DNA of 64,000 bases from Allgaiera indica (GCF_900106675.1 NZ_FNOB01000015.1:1-64000); one strand, 5' to 3'. Shown: positions 1 through 10,260, numbered from the stretch's first letter. Made by a program: numbers and translations. The notes: generated from the letters alone by a model not told the origin.

Positions 1-432
1 ATTGGCAGAGAAATGATATCAATCAACCCGATCAGCAGGTGCAACGAGTAGCTTAATTTACGCCAGATCCTGTCCAAGAGACGGGGAGTAGCTCAAGGCT
101 CTTGGCCTTCAGCCGCATGTGCACGGCGCACGGCGCGGTGGTGCGGTCAGCGTTCGGGCCGAATTCCGGGTCTCATTTTCTTTAGCACCGCTGCAAGATG
201 AATCGTGGCTCGGCCAGGCGACCGCAGTTGCTTGCATGGCGCGGGCGGTGTCGCGCTCACGCGCGGCGCTCGTGGAGTTGATGTTTGGGGAAAGAGCGGC
301 CCAGGGCCGAAGCCGCTCGCGCGGCATTGGCGCCTGTGGCTGGTGGTCCGCGATGATCTGAACGCTGTGCATTTGGGCCTGTCCGTTCTGTCCGACGATT
401 GGGGTCTCTCAATTGTCAGACAGGAGGTTCGC
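1..432. other. Non-coding left edge next to mobile-element debris
   Basis: No convincing gene is visible here. Open frames exist on both strands but none has a recognisable domain or a good ribosome binding site until 422-427 (AGGAGG), which serves the integrase start at 433. Because the DNA immediately to the right is a mixture of broken IS91 and IS3 elements, this stretch is probably insertion-element flank or remnant. I could not identify terminal inverted repeats. Confidence 0.4.
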
Positions 433-1318
433 ATGACGAGGAGAGAACCACACTGCTTCGCGAGCGGATGATCGAAGGCATGCGTATCCGCGGGATGGGC
501 GAGAAGGCCCAGCAGGCCCACATCCGGGCGATCAAGGACTTCGCCGCGTTCCTGAAGCGACCCCCTGATGCGGCCACGCCGGAGGAGCTTCACGCCTACC
601 AGTTGTACATGACCGACACCGGGATCACGCCGACCACGTTCAACGCGTGCATCGTGGCGCTCAGGTTCTTCTTCGGTATGACCTGCGGGCGCGAAGACAT
701 GAAGCGCTACATGCAGTTCCGCAGCCAACCGCGGAAGTTGCCGGTCGTCTTCAGCGTTGAGGAGGTGTCCGATCTGCTGATGGCCGCCCCGGGCCGGGTC
801 TCAAATACCGCGCGGCGCTCAGCATCTCCTACGGGGCCGGCCTGAGAGCCGCGGAGGTGTGCAACCTCAAGCTCAGCGACATCGACAGCGACCGGATGCT
901 GATCCATGTCGAGCAGGGCAAGGGCAAGAAGGATCGCAAGATCATCTTGGCGCCGGGGCTGCTGGAGCTGCTGCGCGACTACTGGCGCGAGGCCCGCCCC
1001 GAGGGCTGGCTGTTCCCCGGCAAGCCGAAGATCAACCCGATGTCGCCGCGTCAACTGAACCGGGCCTTCACCTCGGCCAAGCAGATGGCGGGCATCGCCA
1101 AGCCCGCCACCCTGCACACGTTGCGCCACAGCTTCGCGACGCATCTGCTGGAGGCCAATACCGATGTCCGCGTGATCCAGGTGCTGCTCGGCCATGCCAA
1201 GCTCACCACCACCGCCCAGTATACCCATGTGGCGACCCGGACGATCCGCGATGTCGTCAGCCCGTTCGAGGCCCTGAGGAGACCGCAGGACCGGACCGTG
1301 AAGCGAAGCCTGGAGTGA
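433..1318 (+). pseudogene. Frameshifted tyrosine recombinase of the IS91-associated type
   Basis: A lambda-integrase-fold recombinase of the kind carried by some IS91-family elements. The N-terminal SAM-like core-binding domain reads from about 450 to 780 (RERMIEGMRIRG, RKLPVVFSVEEV). The catalytic half reads from about 790 to 1318 in another frame, with LHTLRHSFATHLLE, LLGHAKL and a tyrosine in TTAQYTHVAT. The break is near 790: shifting frame there restores GLKYRAALSISYGAGLRAAEV, joining the two halves. A second shift seems to lie near 440, since the ATG at 433 with AGGAGG at 422-427 is out of frame with the body. The catalytic Arg, His and Tyr residues are present, but the reading frame is broken, so the gene is probably dead unless these are sequencing errors. 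Confidence 0.8.
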
Positions 1319-1324
1319 CGGGCG

Positions 1325-1500
1325 GGGGCGTTGCCCCGGCCAGCGCTGGAGATCGCTGATATCTTCCGTGCCCATGGGTCCGCGTGGCGGCGGGCCAATG
1401 CCGGACATGTCAGCCTCGGCCAGCTCAAGGTGATGTCGGAGATCGAGACCTGCTGGACCGAGGCGCTCGGCGGCCATGTCCGCCATTGGTCCGAGGACAA
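1325..1500 (+). pseudogene. Truncated N-terminus of an IS91-family transposase
   Basis: Directly after the integrase stop the frame starting with TTG at 1331 encodes RPALEIADIFRAHG, RRANAGHVSLGQLKVMS and ALGGHV, which match the start of IS91-family (Y2/HUH) transposases as I know them. The expected zinc-binding cysteines and the rest of the about 400-residue protein are missing. Homology stops near 1500, where IS3-type sequence begins. Integrase followed by transposase is the normal IS91 order, so this is the remaining left part of one element truncated by another insertion or deletion. Confidence 0.7.
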
Positions 1501-1529
1501 TGGCGAGCGGTCGTCACCCGCCGAAAGTT

Positions 1530-2375
1530 CTGGGGCCTGATCGCGAGCGCGAACTGGTTCTCGGGATGTGCCGCGATTGGGCGGTCTCGATCCGTAAGGC
1601 CTATGGGGCCATCGGGTTCGACCGTTTGACGTTTCGCTACAAGTCCCGCCGCGCCGATCAGGCCGCCGTCGCCGAGCGGATCCGGGAGATCTGCGAAACG
1701 CGTGTGCGTTATGGCTGTCGGCGGGTTCACATCCTGCTCGAGCGCGAGGGATGGAACATCAACATCAAGAAAATCTATCGGATTTACGGAGAGTTGGGTT
1801 TGCGACTCGGGAACAAGAACCCGAAGCGGCGGGTGAAGGCCAAGCTGCGTGACGACCGTGCCGGGGCTGTCGGTCCGAACGAGGTCTGGGTTAGGGACTT
1901 CGTTCACGATCAACTGGCGACGGGCAAAAAACTGAGAATGAGCATATTGACGGTCGTAGACACCTTCTCGCGGCTCACGTCCCCGTCCTTGACGCGCGCC
2001 ACAGATACCGCGGCGAGGATGCGGCCACGACGTTGGACCGCGTTTGCGGGAAGACCGGCTATCCGAAGACCACCCGGGTCGACCAGGGCAGCGAATTCGC
2101 GTCCCGTCACATGGACCTCTGGGCCGTTCAGCGTGGCGTGACCCTCAGCCTCTCTCGACCGGGAAAACCGACCGACAATGCGTTCATCGAAGCGTTCCAT
2201 GGCCGGTCCCGGGCTGAGTGTCTGAACCAGCACTGGTTTCTGTCCCTTGAAGATGTGGCGAAAAGCTGGAGGCTTGGCGTAGGTGTTACAATAAGCATCG
2301 ATCCCTCAGCGCGATCGGCGCAAGGTCCCGGTCATGCTGATGAAATCGGGGGACGCAGCCAGCCCGTGTGCCTGA
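1530..2375 (+). pseudogene. IS3-family transposase (orfB, IS407-like), multiply frameshifted
   Basis: DDE transposase remnant. The HTH_21-like and rve integrase-core regions are readable: ETRVRYGCRRVHILLEREGW, GPNEVWVRDFVHDQLATGKK, then after a shift near 1980 RYRGEDAATTLDRV, TRVDQGSEFASRH and GKPTDNAFIEAFHGR. After another shift near 2255 comes KKLEAWRRCYNKHR and after a third near 2320 VPVMLMKSGDAASP, ending with TGA at 2373-2375. The DDE residues can be matched to D in VRDFVH, D in VDQGSEF and E in FIEAF, but they are spread over different frames. The upstream orfA of a normal IS3 element is absent; the 5' end abuts IS91 sequence. Non-functional. Confidence 0.8.
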
Positions 2376-2646
2376 TGAACGGCGGAAACTCTGATAACGC
2401 CCGAGGGCGCTTCGCGTAGCACAGCATAAACCCGCAGCCTCTTGTCATGAACGACGGACTCAAGGGGGGGGGGGCAGGGCATCGTCTGCACATTTGCGGG
2501 GCATGGCAAGGCGGGCCTTCGCCGACCGCGCTTCCAGCCGCCCCTTGCTGCACCGGAATGGGGTGCTAGACTCATCGGAGCGCTGCGGCTAAAACGACAT
2601 CCGTTAGCGCTAACGAGCATCCGTAACGCGGTGGAAGCGAGGGCAG
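2376..2646. promoter_or_regulatory. zwf upstream region with candidate promoter and G11 tract
   Basis: No gene. A run of eleven G lies at 2464-2474. A sigma70-like promoter candidate is TTGCTG at 2545-2550, a 16-base spacer, then TAGACT at 2567-2572, about 75 bases before the zwf ATG. The same general form of promoter (TTG-rich -35, TAGnCT -10) recurs at other genes in this window. The left part is probably the tail of the IS3 remnant. Confidence 0.5.
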
Positions 2647-4112
<1,466 letters not shown>

Positions 4113-4116
<4 letters not shown>

Positions 4117-4784
4117 AATTCGTCGAATATCCGGACCGTGACATGATGTTCCTGTCGCTGGCCGACAAGCTGACCTCCGAACTGGGGGATTTCCTGCGCC
4201 GCGAGCCGCGCGCCACCTTCTGCGTGCCCGGCGGCACCACGCCGGGGGCGGTCTTCGATGTGCTGGGCGATATCGATCTGGATTGGGGCCGGGTGTCGAT
4301 CCTGCCGGGCGATGAGCGTTGGCTGCCCGAGGACGCGCCGCGGTCGAACGCGCGGTTGGTGCGCAGCCGGTTGATGCAGCACAAGGCCGCGGCGGCGCAA
4401 TTCGTGTCGCTTTACAACGGTGCCGAGACGCCCGAGGCCCGGCTTGACGACCTGACCGAAGCCGTGCGCCCGCATCTGCCGATCTCGGTGCTGCTGCTGG
4501 GGATGGGGGGCGACATGCATACCGCCTCGATCATTCCGGGCGCGGAGGGCGCCGATGCGGCGTTGGCCGCCGACGCGCCGCTTCTGGTGCCGATTCGCGT
4601 GCCCGGAGCCAACGAGGCGCGGATCACCCTGTCGATGCCGGTGCTGAAGGAAGCGATGAAGATCCATGTGTTGATCACCGGCCCCGAGAAGCGCGCGGCG
4701 CTGGAGAAGGCGGCCAAGCTTTCGCCGGCCGAGGCGCCGATCCGCGCCGTGCTGGACGATGCCACCGTCCACTGGGCCGAATAG
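4113..4784 (+). CDS. pgl: 6-phosphogluconolactonase
   Basis: Hydrolyses 6-phosphogluconolactone produced by Zwf. 223 residues, typical for the DevB/SOL family of sugar-phosphate isomerase-fold lactonases. Visible motifs are CVPGGTTPGAVFD, LPGDERWLPED and LLGMGGDMHTASI. The last motif is usually GxDGHTAS; here the Gly before His is Met (DMH). The catalytic His itself is retained, so activity is likely. The ATG at 4113 overlaps the zwf stop (ATGA). pgi begins nine bases after its stop, so all three are one transcription unit. Confidence 0.93.
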
Positions 4785-4793
4785 GGGACAACC

Positions 4794-6392
4794 ATGAGCA
4801 CCTGGGATGACCTTGCCGCGCATCAGGCATCGGTGGGGCAGCGCGCCTTGGCGCAATTGTTCGAAAATGAAAATCGGGCGGCCGAGTTTTCTGCGCGAGC
4901 AGAGGGCATCCTGTTCGATTATTCGAAGACAAACATCGACGCCACAGCCCGGGCGCTGTTGATCCGGCTGGCCGAGGAGGCCGGTGTTGCCCGCCGCCGT
5001 GACGCCATGTTCGCGGGCGCCAAGATCAACGAGACCGAGGACCGCGCGGTCCTGCATACGGCGCTGCGCGACCTGAACGCCAAGGTCACGGTCGACGGCG
5101 CCGACGTGATGCCCGCGGTGCGCGAGGTTCACGCCCGCATGTCCGCCTTCGCCCGCGACGTGCGCGAGGGCCGCTTCGCCGGACAGGGAGGCGCGATCAC
5201 CGATGTGGTCAATATCGGCATCGGTGGCTCGGACCTGGGCCCGGCGATGGGCGCGCAGGCGCTTGCCCCCTATGCCGACGGGCCGCGGACGCATTTCGTC
5301 TCGAACGTCGATCCGGCCCATATCCATGACGTTCTGGCGCCGCTCGATCCGGCGACGACGCTGGTGATCGTGGCCTCGAAGACCTTCACCACGCAGGAGA
5401 CGATGGCCAACGCCGCCGCCGCGCGCGACTGGATGGCGGCGGGCGTCACCGATCCGGCGGCGCAATTCGCCGCCGTCTCGACGGCCGAGGACAAGACCGC
5501 GGCCTTCGGCATCGCGCCCCAGCGGGTCTTCGGCTTTGCCGATTGGGTCGGCGGGCGCTATTCGATGTGGGGTCCGGTGGGGCTTAGCCTGATGATCGCC
5601 ATCGGGCCCGAACGTTTCGACGATTTCCTCGCCGGCGGCCGCGCCATGGACAATCACTTCCGCACCGCGGCTTTCGTCGACAACTTGCCCGTGCTGCTGG
5701 CGTTGGTGGGGGTCTGGCACAACCAGATCTGCGGCTATGCCACCCGCGCGGTGCTGCCCTACGACCAGCACCTGGCGCGGCTGCCCGCCTATCTTCAGCA
5801 GCTCGAGATGGAATCGAACGGCAAGCGCGTCGCGATGGACGGCACCACGCTGCCGATGAATTCCGGCCCGGTGGTCTGGGGAGAACCGGGGACCAACGGC
5901 CAGCATGCCTTCTACCAGCTGATCCACCAGGGGACGCGGGTCGTTCCTTGCGAATTCCTGCTGGCGCGCGAGGGACATGAGCCGGAACTCGCGCCGATGC
6001 ACCGGCTGCTGGCGGCCAATTGCCTGGCGCAGTCCGAGGCACTGATGCGCGGCCGCTCGCTTGACGAGGCCCGCGCGGCCATGGCGCGCAAGGGGCTGCG
6101 GGGCGACGAACTGGAACGGCAGGCCCGGCACCGGGTCTTCCCGGGCAACCGGCCTTCCACCACGCTGCTCTATCCTCGGCTCACCCCCTTCACCCTGGGC
6201 CAGATCATCGCGCTCTATGAACACCGGGTGTTCGTCGAAGGCGTCATTCTGGGGATCAACAGCTTCGATCAATGGGGGGTAGAGCTTGGCAAGGAACTGG
6301 CCGCCACGCTGGTCCCGATGCTGGAGGAAGGCGCCGACGCGGATACCAAGGACGCCTCCACCCGGATGCTGATCGATTACCTGCGCGGCTAG
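4794..6392 (+). CDS. pgi: Glucose-6-phosphate isomerase
   Basis: Interconverts glucose 6-phosphate and fructose 6-phosphate; in Entner-Doudoroff organisms it mainly feeds fructose- and gluconeogenesis-derived carbon into the Zwf route. 532 residues, normal length. The SIS-domain motif [10 protein letters not shown] is at about 141-150, MESNGKRV near 338-345 (catalytic Glu), [12 protein letters not shown] near 369-380 (catalytic His) and the C-terminal [10 protein letters not shown] near 495 (catalytic Lys). Third gene of the zwf-pgl-pgi operon. Followed by a REPIN-like inverted repeat and a strong GC hairpin that probably ends the transcript. Confidence 0.97.
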   Translation: MSTWDDLAAHQASVGQRALAQLFENENRAAEFSARAEGILFDYSKTNIDATARALLIRLAEEAGVARRRDAMFAGAKINETEDRAVLHTALRDLNAKVTVDGADVMPAVREVHARMSAFARDVREGRFAGQGGAITDVVNIGIGGSDLGPAMGAQALAPYADGPRTHFVSNVDPAHIHDVLAPLDPATTLVIVASKTFTTQETMANAAAARDWMAAGVTDPAAQFAAVSTAEDKTAAFGIAPQRVFGFADWVGGRYSMWGPVGLSLMIAIGPERFDDFLAGGRAMDNHFRTAAFVDNLPVLLALVGVWHNQICGYATRAVLPYDQHLARLPAYLQQLEMESNGKRVAMDGTTLPMNSGPVVWGEPGTNGQHAFYQLIHQGTRVVPCEFLLAREGHEPELAPMHRLLAANCLAQSEALMRGRSLDEARAAMARKGLRGDELERQARHRVFPGNRPSTTLLYPRLTPFTLGQIIALYEHRVFVEGVILGINSFDQWGVELGKELAATLVPMLEEGADADTKDASTRMLIDYLRG

Positions 6393-6460
6393 TGCGGCTG
6401 TAGCCCCCGGCGCCGGGGGGCGCACCCCGTTGCCATTGTCGATCGGACCGATGGCGACCC

Positions 6461-6552
6461 CATGGAATATTTTCCAAGGTGAAGAACAAAGAACGCCCCT
6501 TCTGCTTTCACTTTGGCCCAAATACTCCGGGGGCGCAGGGGGCAGAGCCCCC
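6461..6552. repeat. REPIN-like inverted repeat plus terminator-type hairpin (copy A)
   Basis: Left arm 6465-6482 (AATATTTTCCAAGGTGAAG) and right arm 6505-6527 (read on the minus strand as GGAGTATTTGGGCCAAAGTG) face each other and can pair into a long imperfect hairpin. Immediately after comes GGGGGC-AGA-GCCCCC at 6538-6552, a perfect six-base stem. The same arm and the same GC hairpin recur elsewhere in the window. The position after pgi fits a transcript end. Confidence 0.7.
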
Positions 6553-6665
6553 GCCGCGGCCTCGCGACCAGCCAAAGCGGCGAGGATCGGCCGCCGGATG
6601 CCGCAAACGCCCATTGCACCGCCTGCGGCAGCCCCTAGAACGGAGGCAGGACGAAGGAGCGGTTC

Positions 6666-8702
6666 ATGGCTGACGACGACGCGCTGGTGATCTTCACGCC
6701 CTCGGGCAAGCGGGGCCGGGTGGCCCGGGGCACCCCGGTGCTGCAGGCGGCACGGCAATTGGGGGTCGATCTCGATTCCGTCTGTGGGATGCGCGGGATT
6801 TGCTCGAAATGCCAGATCACGCCGGGCTACGGCGAATTCCCCAAGCACGGCGTCCATGTGAAGCCCGACGCGCTGAGCGAATGGAACGCCGTCGAGGAAC
6901 GCTATGACCGGGTGCGCGGCCTCAAGGAAGGTCGGCGCCTGGGCTGTCAGGCCAGGATCATGGGCGACGTGGTGATCGATGTTCCGCGCGAAAGCCAGGT
7001 TCACAAGCAGGTGGTGCGCAAGGAGGCCGATGCCCGGCCGATCGTGATGGACCCGGCCACGCGGCTTTACTACGTCGAGGTGGCCGAGCCCGACATGCAT
7101 GTCCCCACCGGCGATCTGGAGCGGCTGAAGGCGGCGCTGAAGGATCAATGGGAGATCCCCGAGATCAGCGCCAATCTCGACGTGCTGCGCCAATTGCAGC
7201 CGGCGCTGCGAAAAGGGGAGTGGAAGGTGACGGTGGCGCTGAGCCAGGGCAATCACGACGCCCACCCCCGGCTGATCGACATCTGGCCCGGCTTCTACGA
7301 GGGGCGGCTATATGGCCTTGCGGTCGATCTGGGCTCGACCACGATTGCGGCGCATCTGGTGGATCTGCGCAACGGTTCGGTCGCGGCCTCGGCCGGGGTG
7401 ATGAACCCGCAGATCCGCTTCGGCGAGGATCTGATGAGCCGGGTGAGCTACGCGATGATGAACCCCGGCGGCGATGTCGAAATGACCCGCGCGGTCCGCG
7501 AGGCGCTTGATGGCCTGGCCGAGGATCTGGCGGAGGCGGCGAAGATCGAGCCGCCCCAGATCGTCGAGGCGGTGATCGTATGCAATCCCGTGATGCATCA
7601 TCTGCTTCTGGGCATCGACCCGGTCGAACTGGGCCAGGCGCCCTTCGCGCTGGCGGTGTCCAGCGCGCTTGACCTGCAGGCCCCCGATCTGCAGCTTTCG
7701 GCGATCAACCCGCGCGCCGGGATCTACATCCTGCCCTGCATCGCCGGACATGTGGGTGCCGATTGCGCCGCCGTGGCGCTGGCCGAGCAGCCGCAGAAAT
7801 CCGAGGACATGGTGCTGATCGTCGATGTCGGAACCAATGCCGAGCTGCTTCTGGGCAACAAGGAAAAGGTCGTGGCCTGCTCCTCTCCCACCGGGCCGGC
7901 CTTCGAGGGGGCGCAGATCAGTTCGGGCCAGCGCGCCGCACCCGGCGCGATCGAGCGGATCGAGATCGACCCGGTCACCAAGGAGCCGCGATTCCGGGTG
8001 ATCGGCTGCGACATATGGTCCGATCAGCCCGGATTCCAGGAGGCCATCGCAGGCACTGGAATCACCGGGATCTGCGGGTCGGGCATCATCGAGGCGGTGG
8101 CCGAGATGCGCATGGCCGGCATCGTCGACGCGAAGGGCCTGATCGGCTCGGCCGCGCAGGTCGGCACGCCCCGGATGGTCGCGCAGGGCCGCACGCACAG
8201 CTACCTGATTCACGACGCAAGTCCCGATGGTGGCCCGATAATCAGCGTCACCCAGGGCGATATCCGCGCGATCCAGCTGGCCAAGTCGGCGCTGTACGCC
8301 GGGGCGCGGCTGCTGATGGATGAACTGGGCATCGACACCGTCGACCGGGTGGTCCTGGCCGGGGCGTTCGGGGCGCATATTTCGCCAAAGCATGCAATGG
8401 CCATCGGCATGATTCCGGATGTTGCTCTTGAAAATGTGATCTCGGCGGGCAATGCTGCTGGAACGGGAGCGCGGATTGCCCTGTGCAACACCGAAGCCCG
8501 CAGCGAGATCGAGGCCGTGGTACGCGGCATTCACAAGGTGGAGACGGCGATAGAACCGAGGTTTCAGGAGCATTTCGTCAACGCGAACGCGCTGCCGCAC
8601 GCCACTGATCCCTTCCCCCATCTGAATGCGATCGTGCCTTTGCCAGATGTCTCGTTCAACATCGGCAGCGACCGGGAGGGCGGTCGCAGGAGGAGGCGCT
8701 GA
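6666..8702 (+). CDS. RACo-like ASKHA protein with N-terminal [2Fe-2S] ferredoxin domain (DUF4445 family)
   Basis: 678 residues. The first 100 residues form a ferredoxin-type domain with C40-x5-C46-x2-C49 and C94 (RLGCQA) as the likely [2Fe-2S] ligands. A linker/middle domain follows. From about residue 217 an ASKHA ATPase fold begins (LAVDLGSTTIAAHLVDL), with LIVDVGTNAELLL near 384 and VVLAGAFGAHISP near 560. Known family members (RACo, RamA-like activators) use ATP to drive reduction of Co(II)-corrinoid proteins to the active Co(I) form for methyl transfer. No corrinoid protein lies next to it, but an MttB-family methyltransferase is at 54140. The gene ends TGATG into the sigma/anti-sigma fusion gene (one-base overlap), so the two are co-translated. 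Substrate partner unknown. Confidence 0.85.
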   Translation: MADDDALVIFTPSGKRGRVARGTPVLQAARQLGVDLDSVCGMRGICSKCQITPGYGEFPKHGVHVKPDALSEWNAVEERYDRVRGLKEGRRLGCQARIMGDVVIDVPRESQVHKQVVRKEADARPIVMDPATRLYYVEVAEPDMHVPTGDLERLKAALKDQWEIPEISANLDVLRQLQPALRKGEWKVTVALSQGNHDAHPRLIDIWPGFYEGRLYGLAVDLGSTTIAAHLVDLRNGSVAASAGVMNPQIRFGEDLMSRVSYAMMNPGGDVEMTRAVREALDGLAEDLAEAAKIEPPQIVEAVIVCNPVMHHLLLGIDPVELGQAPFALAVSSALDLQAPDLQLSAINPRAGIYILPCIAGHVGADCAAVALAEQPQKSEDMVLIVDVGTNAELLLGNKEKVVACSSPTGPAFEGAQISSGQRAAPGAIERIEIDPVTKEPRFRVIGCDIWSDQPGFQEAIAGTGITGICGSGIIEAVAEMRMAGIVDAKGLIGSAAQVGTPRMVAQGRTHSYLIHDASPDGGPIISVTQGDIRAIQLAKSALYAGARLLMDELGIDTVDRVVLAGAFGAHISPKHAMAIGMIPDVALENVISAGNAAGTGARIALCNTEARSEIEAVVRGIHKVETAIEPRFQEHFVNANALPHATDPFPHLNAIVPLPDVSFNIGSDREGGRRRRR

Positions 8703-9913
8703 TGACTGATCACACCGGCCCCAGTGCGGGCCTATTGTTGAGGATTGCCCAGCAGGACCGCGAGGCGTTCCGAGGGCTCTACCGAACCGTTTCGGCCAAA
8801 CTCTACGGGGTCGCGTTGCGCATTCTGGGCAACAAGGCCGAGGCCGAGTTGACCGTGCAGGATCTGTTCACCCGGATCTGGCTGCACGCGGGGCGATTCA
8901 ATCCCGATCGCGAACGAGGGCTGGATTTCCTGATCTGCATGGCGCGCGACAGCGCGATCGACAGGCGTCGCGCCCGCGGCCCGGTGCCTGCCGACGGATC
9001 GGGCCACGAGACCGCGTTTATGGCGCATGAGGCGGATTTGCGCCATCCCGAAGGCCTGTCGCGGGTCGAACCGCGCTGTGCGCAGGCGATCACCGCCGCC
9101 TATCTGGGCGGGCTGACCCATGCCGAGATCGCCGCGGCCTGCGGTAAGCAGGAAGCCGAGGTGCGCCCGCTTCTGCACGATGCCTTCCGCCAGATCGCCG
9201 CCGTCGGGGAACCGAAGGCATTGCCGGGGCTCGTGGTGCCAGACGACGACTGCTCTGAGGATGGGATGCTGGCGGCGGAATTCGTGCTGGGCTCGCTAAG
9301 CCTGGAAGAGCGCCGCATGGTGCAAAGACGTCTGGCCAATCTGCATGATACCGCCTTTGCCGCCCATGTCGCGCTGTGGCGGGCGCGGCTGGCGCCGCTG
9401 AATGCGGCCTATGCGGCGGTTTCCGCGCCGGATCTGCTGACCATGATCGAGGCGCGCATCTTCGGCACGCCGGTGGCCGTGCAGCAAAGCAACCTCAAGC
9501 GGATGGCGGTTGCGATGTTCGGCGGGGTCGCCGCGATCGCAGTGGTCGCGGCGCTGACCGCGATCGCGGTGCGCGACACCACCCCGCCGCCCGAACTGTA
9601 TGCCGCAACGCTGGAAGCCGGTGGCAATCAGCTGATCTTCGCGGCGGCCTGGGATCCGGGCAGCCGCAAGTTCGAAGTGCTGCGCACGGGCGGGCCGGCA
9701 CCGGCGCCGGGCAAGGATTATCAGATCTGGCTGCTGCGCGCGGATGGCGCGGTGCAGCCGCTGATGATGCTGCGCGGCGAAGAAAACGTCACCCTGATCT
9801 CGCATATCCCGCGCGACGCCAAGCTCGGCGTCACGCTGGAGCCAACTAGCGACGGCCTGGCGGCGAAGCCTTCGGGGCCGATGCTGCTGACTGGCAAGGT
9901 GCAAAGGCTCTGA
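8702..9913 (+). CDS. Single-chain ECF sigma factor fused to RskA-type anti-sigma membrane protein
   Basis: 403 residues in one uninterrupted frame. Residues about 14-90 look like sigma region 2 (LYGVALRILGNKAEAELTVQ, TRIWLHAGRF, ARDSAIDRRR). Residues about 118-168 look like a weak sigma region 4 (AITAAYLGGLTHAEIAAACG), with the usual recognition-helix GTVK replaced by EAEV. Residues about 188-258 match the cytoplasmic anti-sigma domain of RskA proteins (AAEFVLGSLSLEERR, LWRARLAPL). A transmembrane helix lies at about 265-285, and 292-403 is an RskA C-terminal periplasmic domain (YQIWLLRADGAVQPLMMLRG). Normally sigma and anti-sigma are separate adjacent genes. The ATG overlaps the upstream stop by one base. 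Whether it is a working, tethered sigma factor or a pure regulator is unknown. Confidence 0.8.
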   Translation: MTDHTGPSAGLLLRIAQQDREAFRGLYRTVSAKLYGVALRILGNKAEAELTVQDLFTRIWLHAGRFNPDRERGLDFLICMARDSAIDRRRARGPVPADGSGHETAFMAHEADLRHPEGLSRVEPRCAQAITAAYLGGLTHAEIAAACGKQEAEVRPLLHDAFRQIAAVGEPKALPGLVVPDDDCSEDGMLAAEFVLGSLSLEERRMVQRRLANLHDTAFAAHVALWRARLAPLNAAYAAVSAPDLLTMIEARIFGTPVAVQQSNLKRMAVAMFGGVAAIAVVAALTAIAVRDTTPPPELYAATLEAGGNQLIFAAAWDPGSRKFEVLRTGGPAPAPGKDYQIWLLRADGAVQPLMMLRGEENVTLISHIPRDAKLGVTLEPTSDGLAAKPSGPMLLTGKVQRL

Positions 9914-9934
9914 CCGCGCTCCGCGCGGCCTGAG

Positions 9935-9961
9935 CGGGCCTTCGACGGGGGAGGCCCGTTT
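9935..9961 (+). terminator. Candidate intrinsic terminator after the first sigma/anti-sigma fusion
   Basis: CGGGCC at 9935-9940 and GGCCCG at 9953-9958 form a six-base stem, followed directly by TTT. It lies 22 bases after the stop codon of the fusion gene. Short T-tract, so only moderately convincing. Confidence 0.5.
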
Positions 9962-10260
9962 CGGCCTTTGGGCAGAGGCGGGCCCACGCAAGCAGTGCGA
10001 CGCGCGCCGCCCGCGCCATGCAGGCGGGCGCCTCGGGGGGCGGCGCGATGGCGGTGGCCCTGGTGGCAGCGCCTTGCCGCGGCACGCTGTCGCGGACCCC
10101 AGTGCCGCCATGCTTCGATAGGGCCATGCAGCCCGGCGCGCCTGCTCCGCGCCGACCCTTGGTGGTGGCGGACTCAGGCCGATCCGCCCCTCTTGCCGGG
10201 GCGGGAAGGGTCTGTTCAAATCGCCGCACGCCCGCGCCCATGCGGGCAAAGGGTTCTTGC
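9962..10260. other. Non-coding gap between the two sigma/anti-sigma fusion genes
   Basis: About 300 bases with no recognisable gene. Frames are open on both strands, as expected at this GC content, but none shows a domain. It presumably contains the promoter for the second fusion gene; I see no clear sigma70 hexamers. AAAGGG at 10248-10253 could be a ribosome binding site for the ATG at 10261. Confidence 0.4.
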
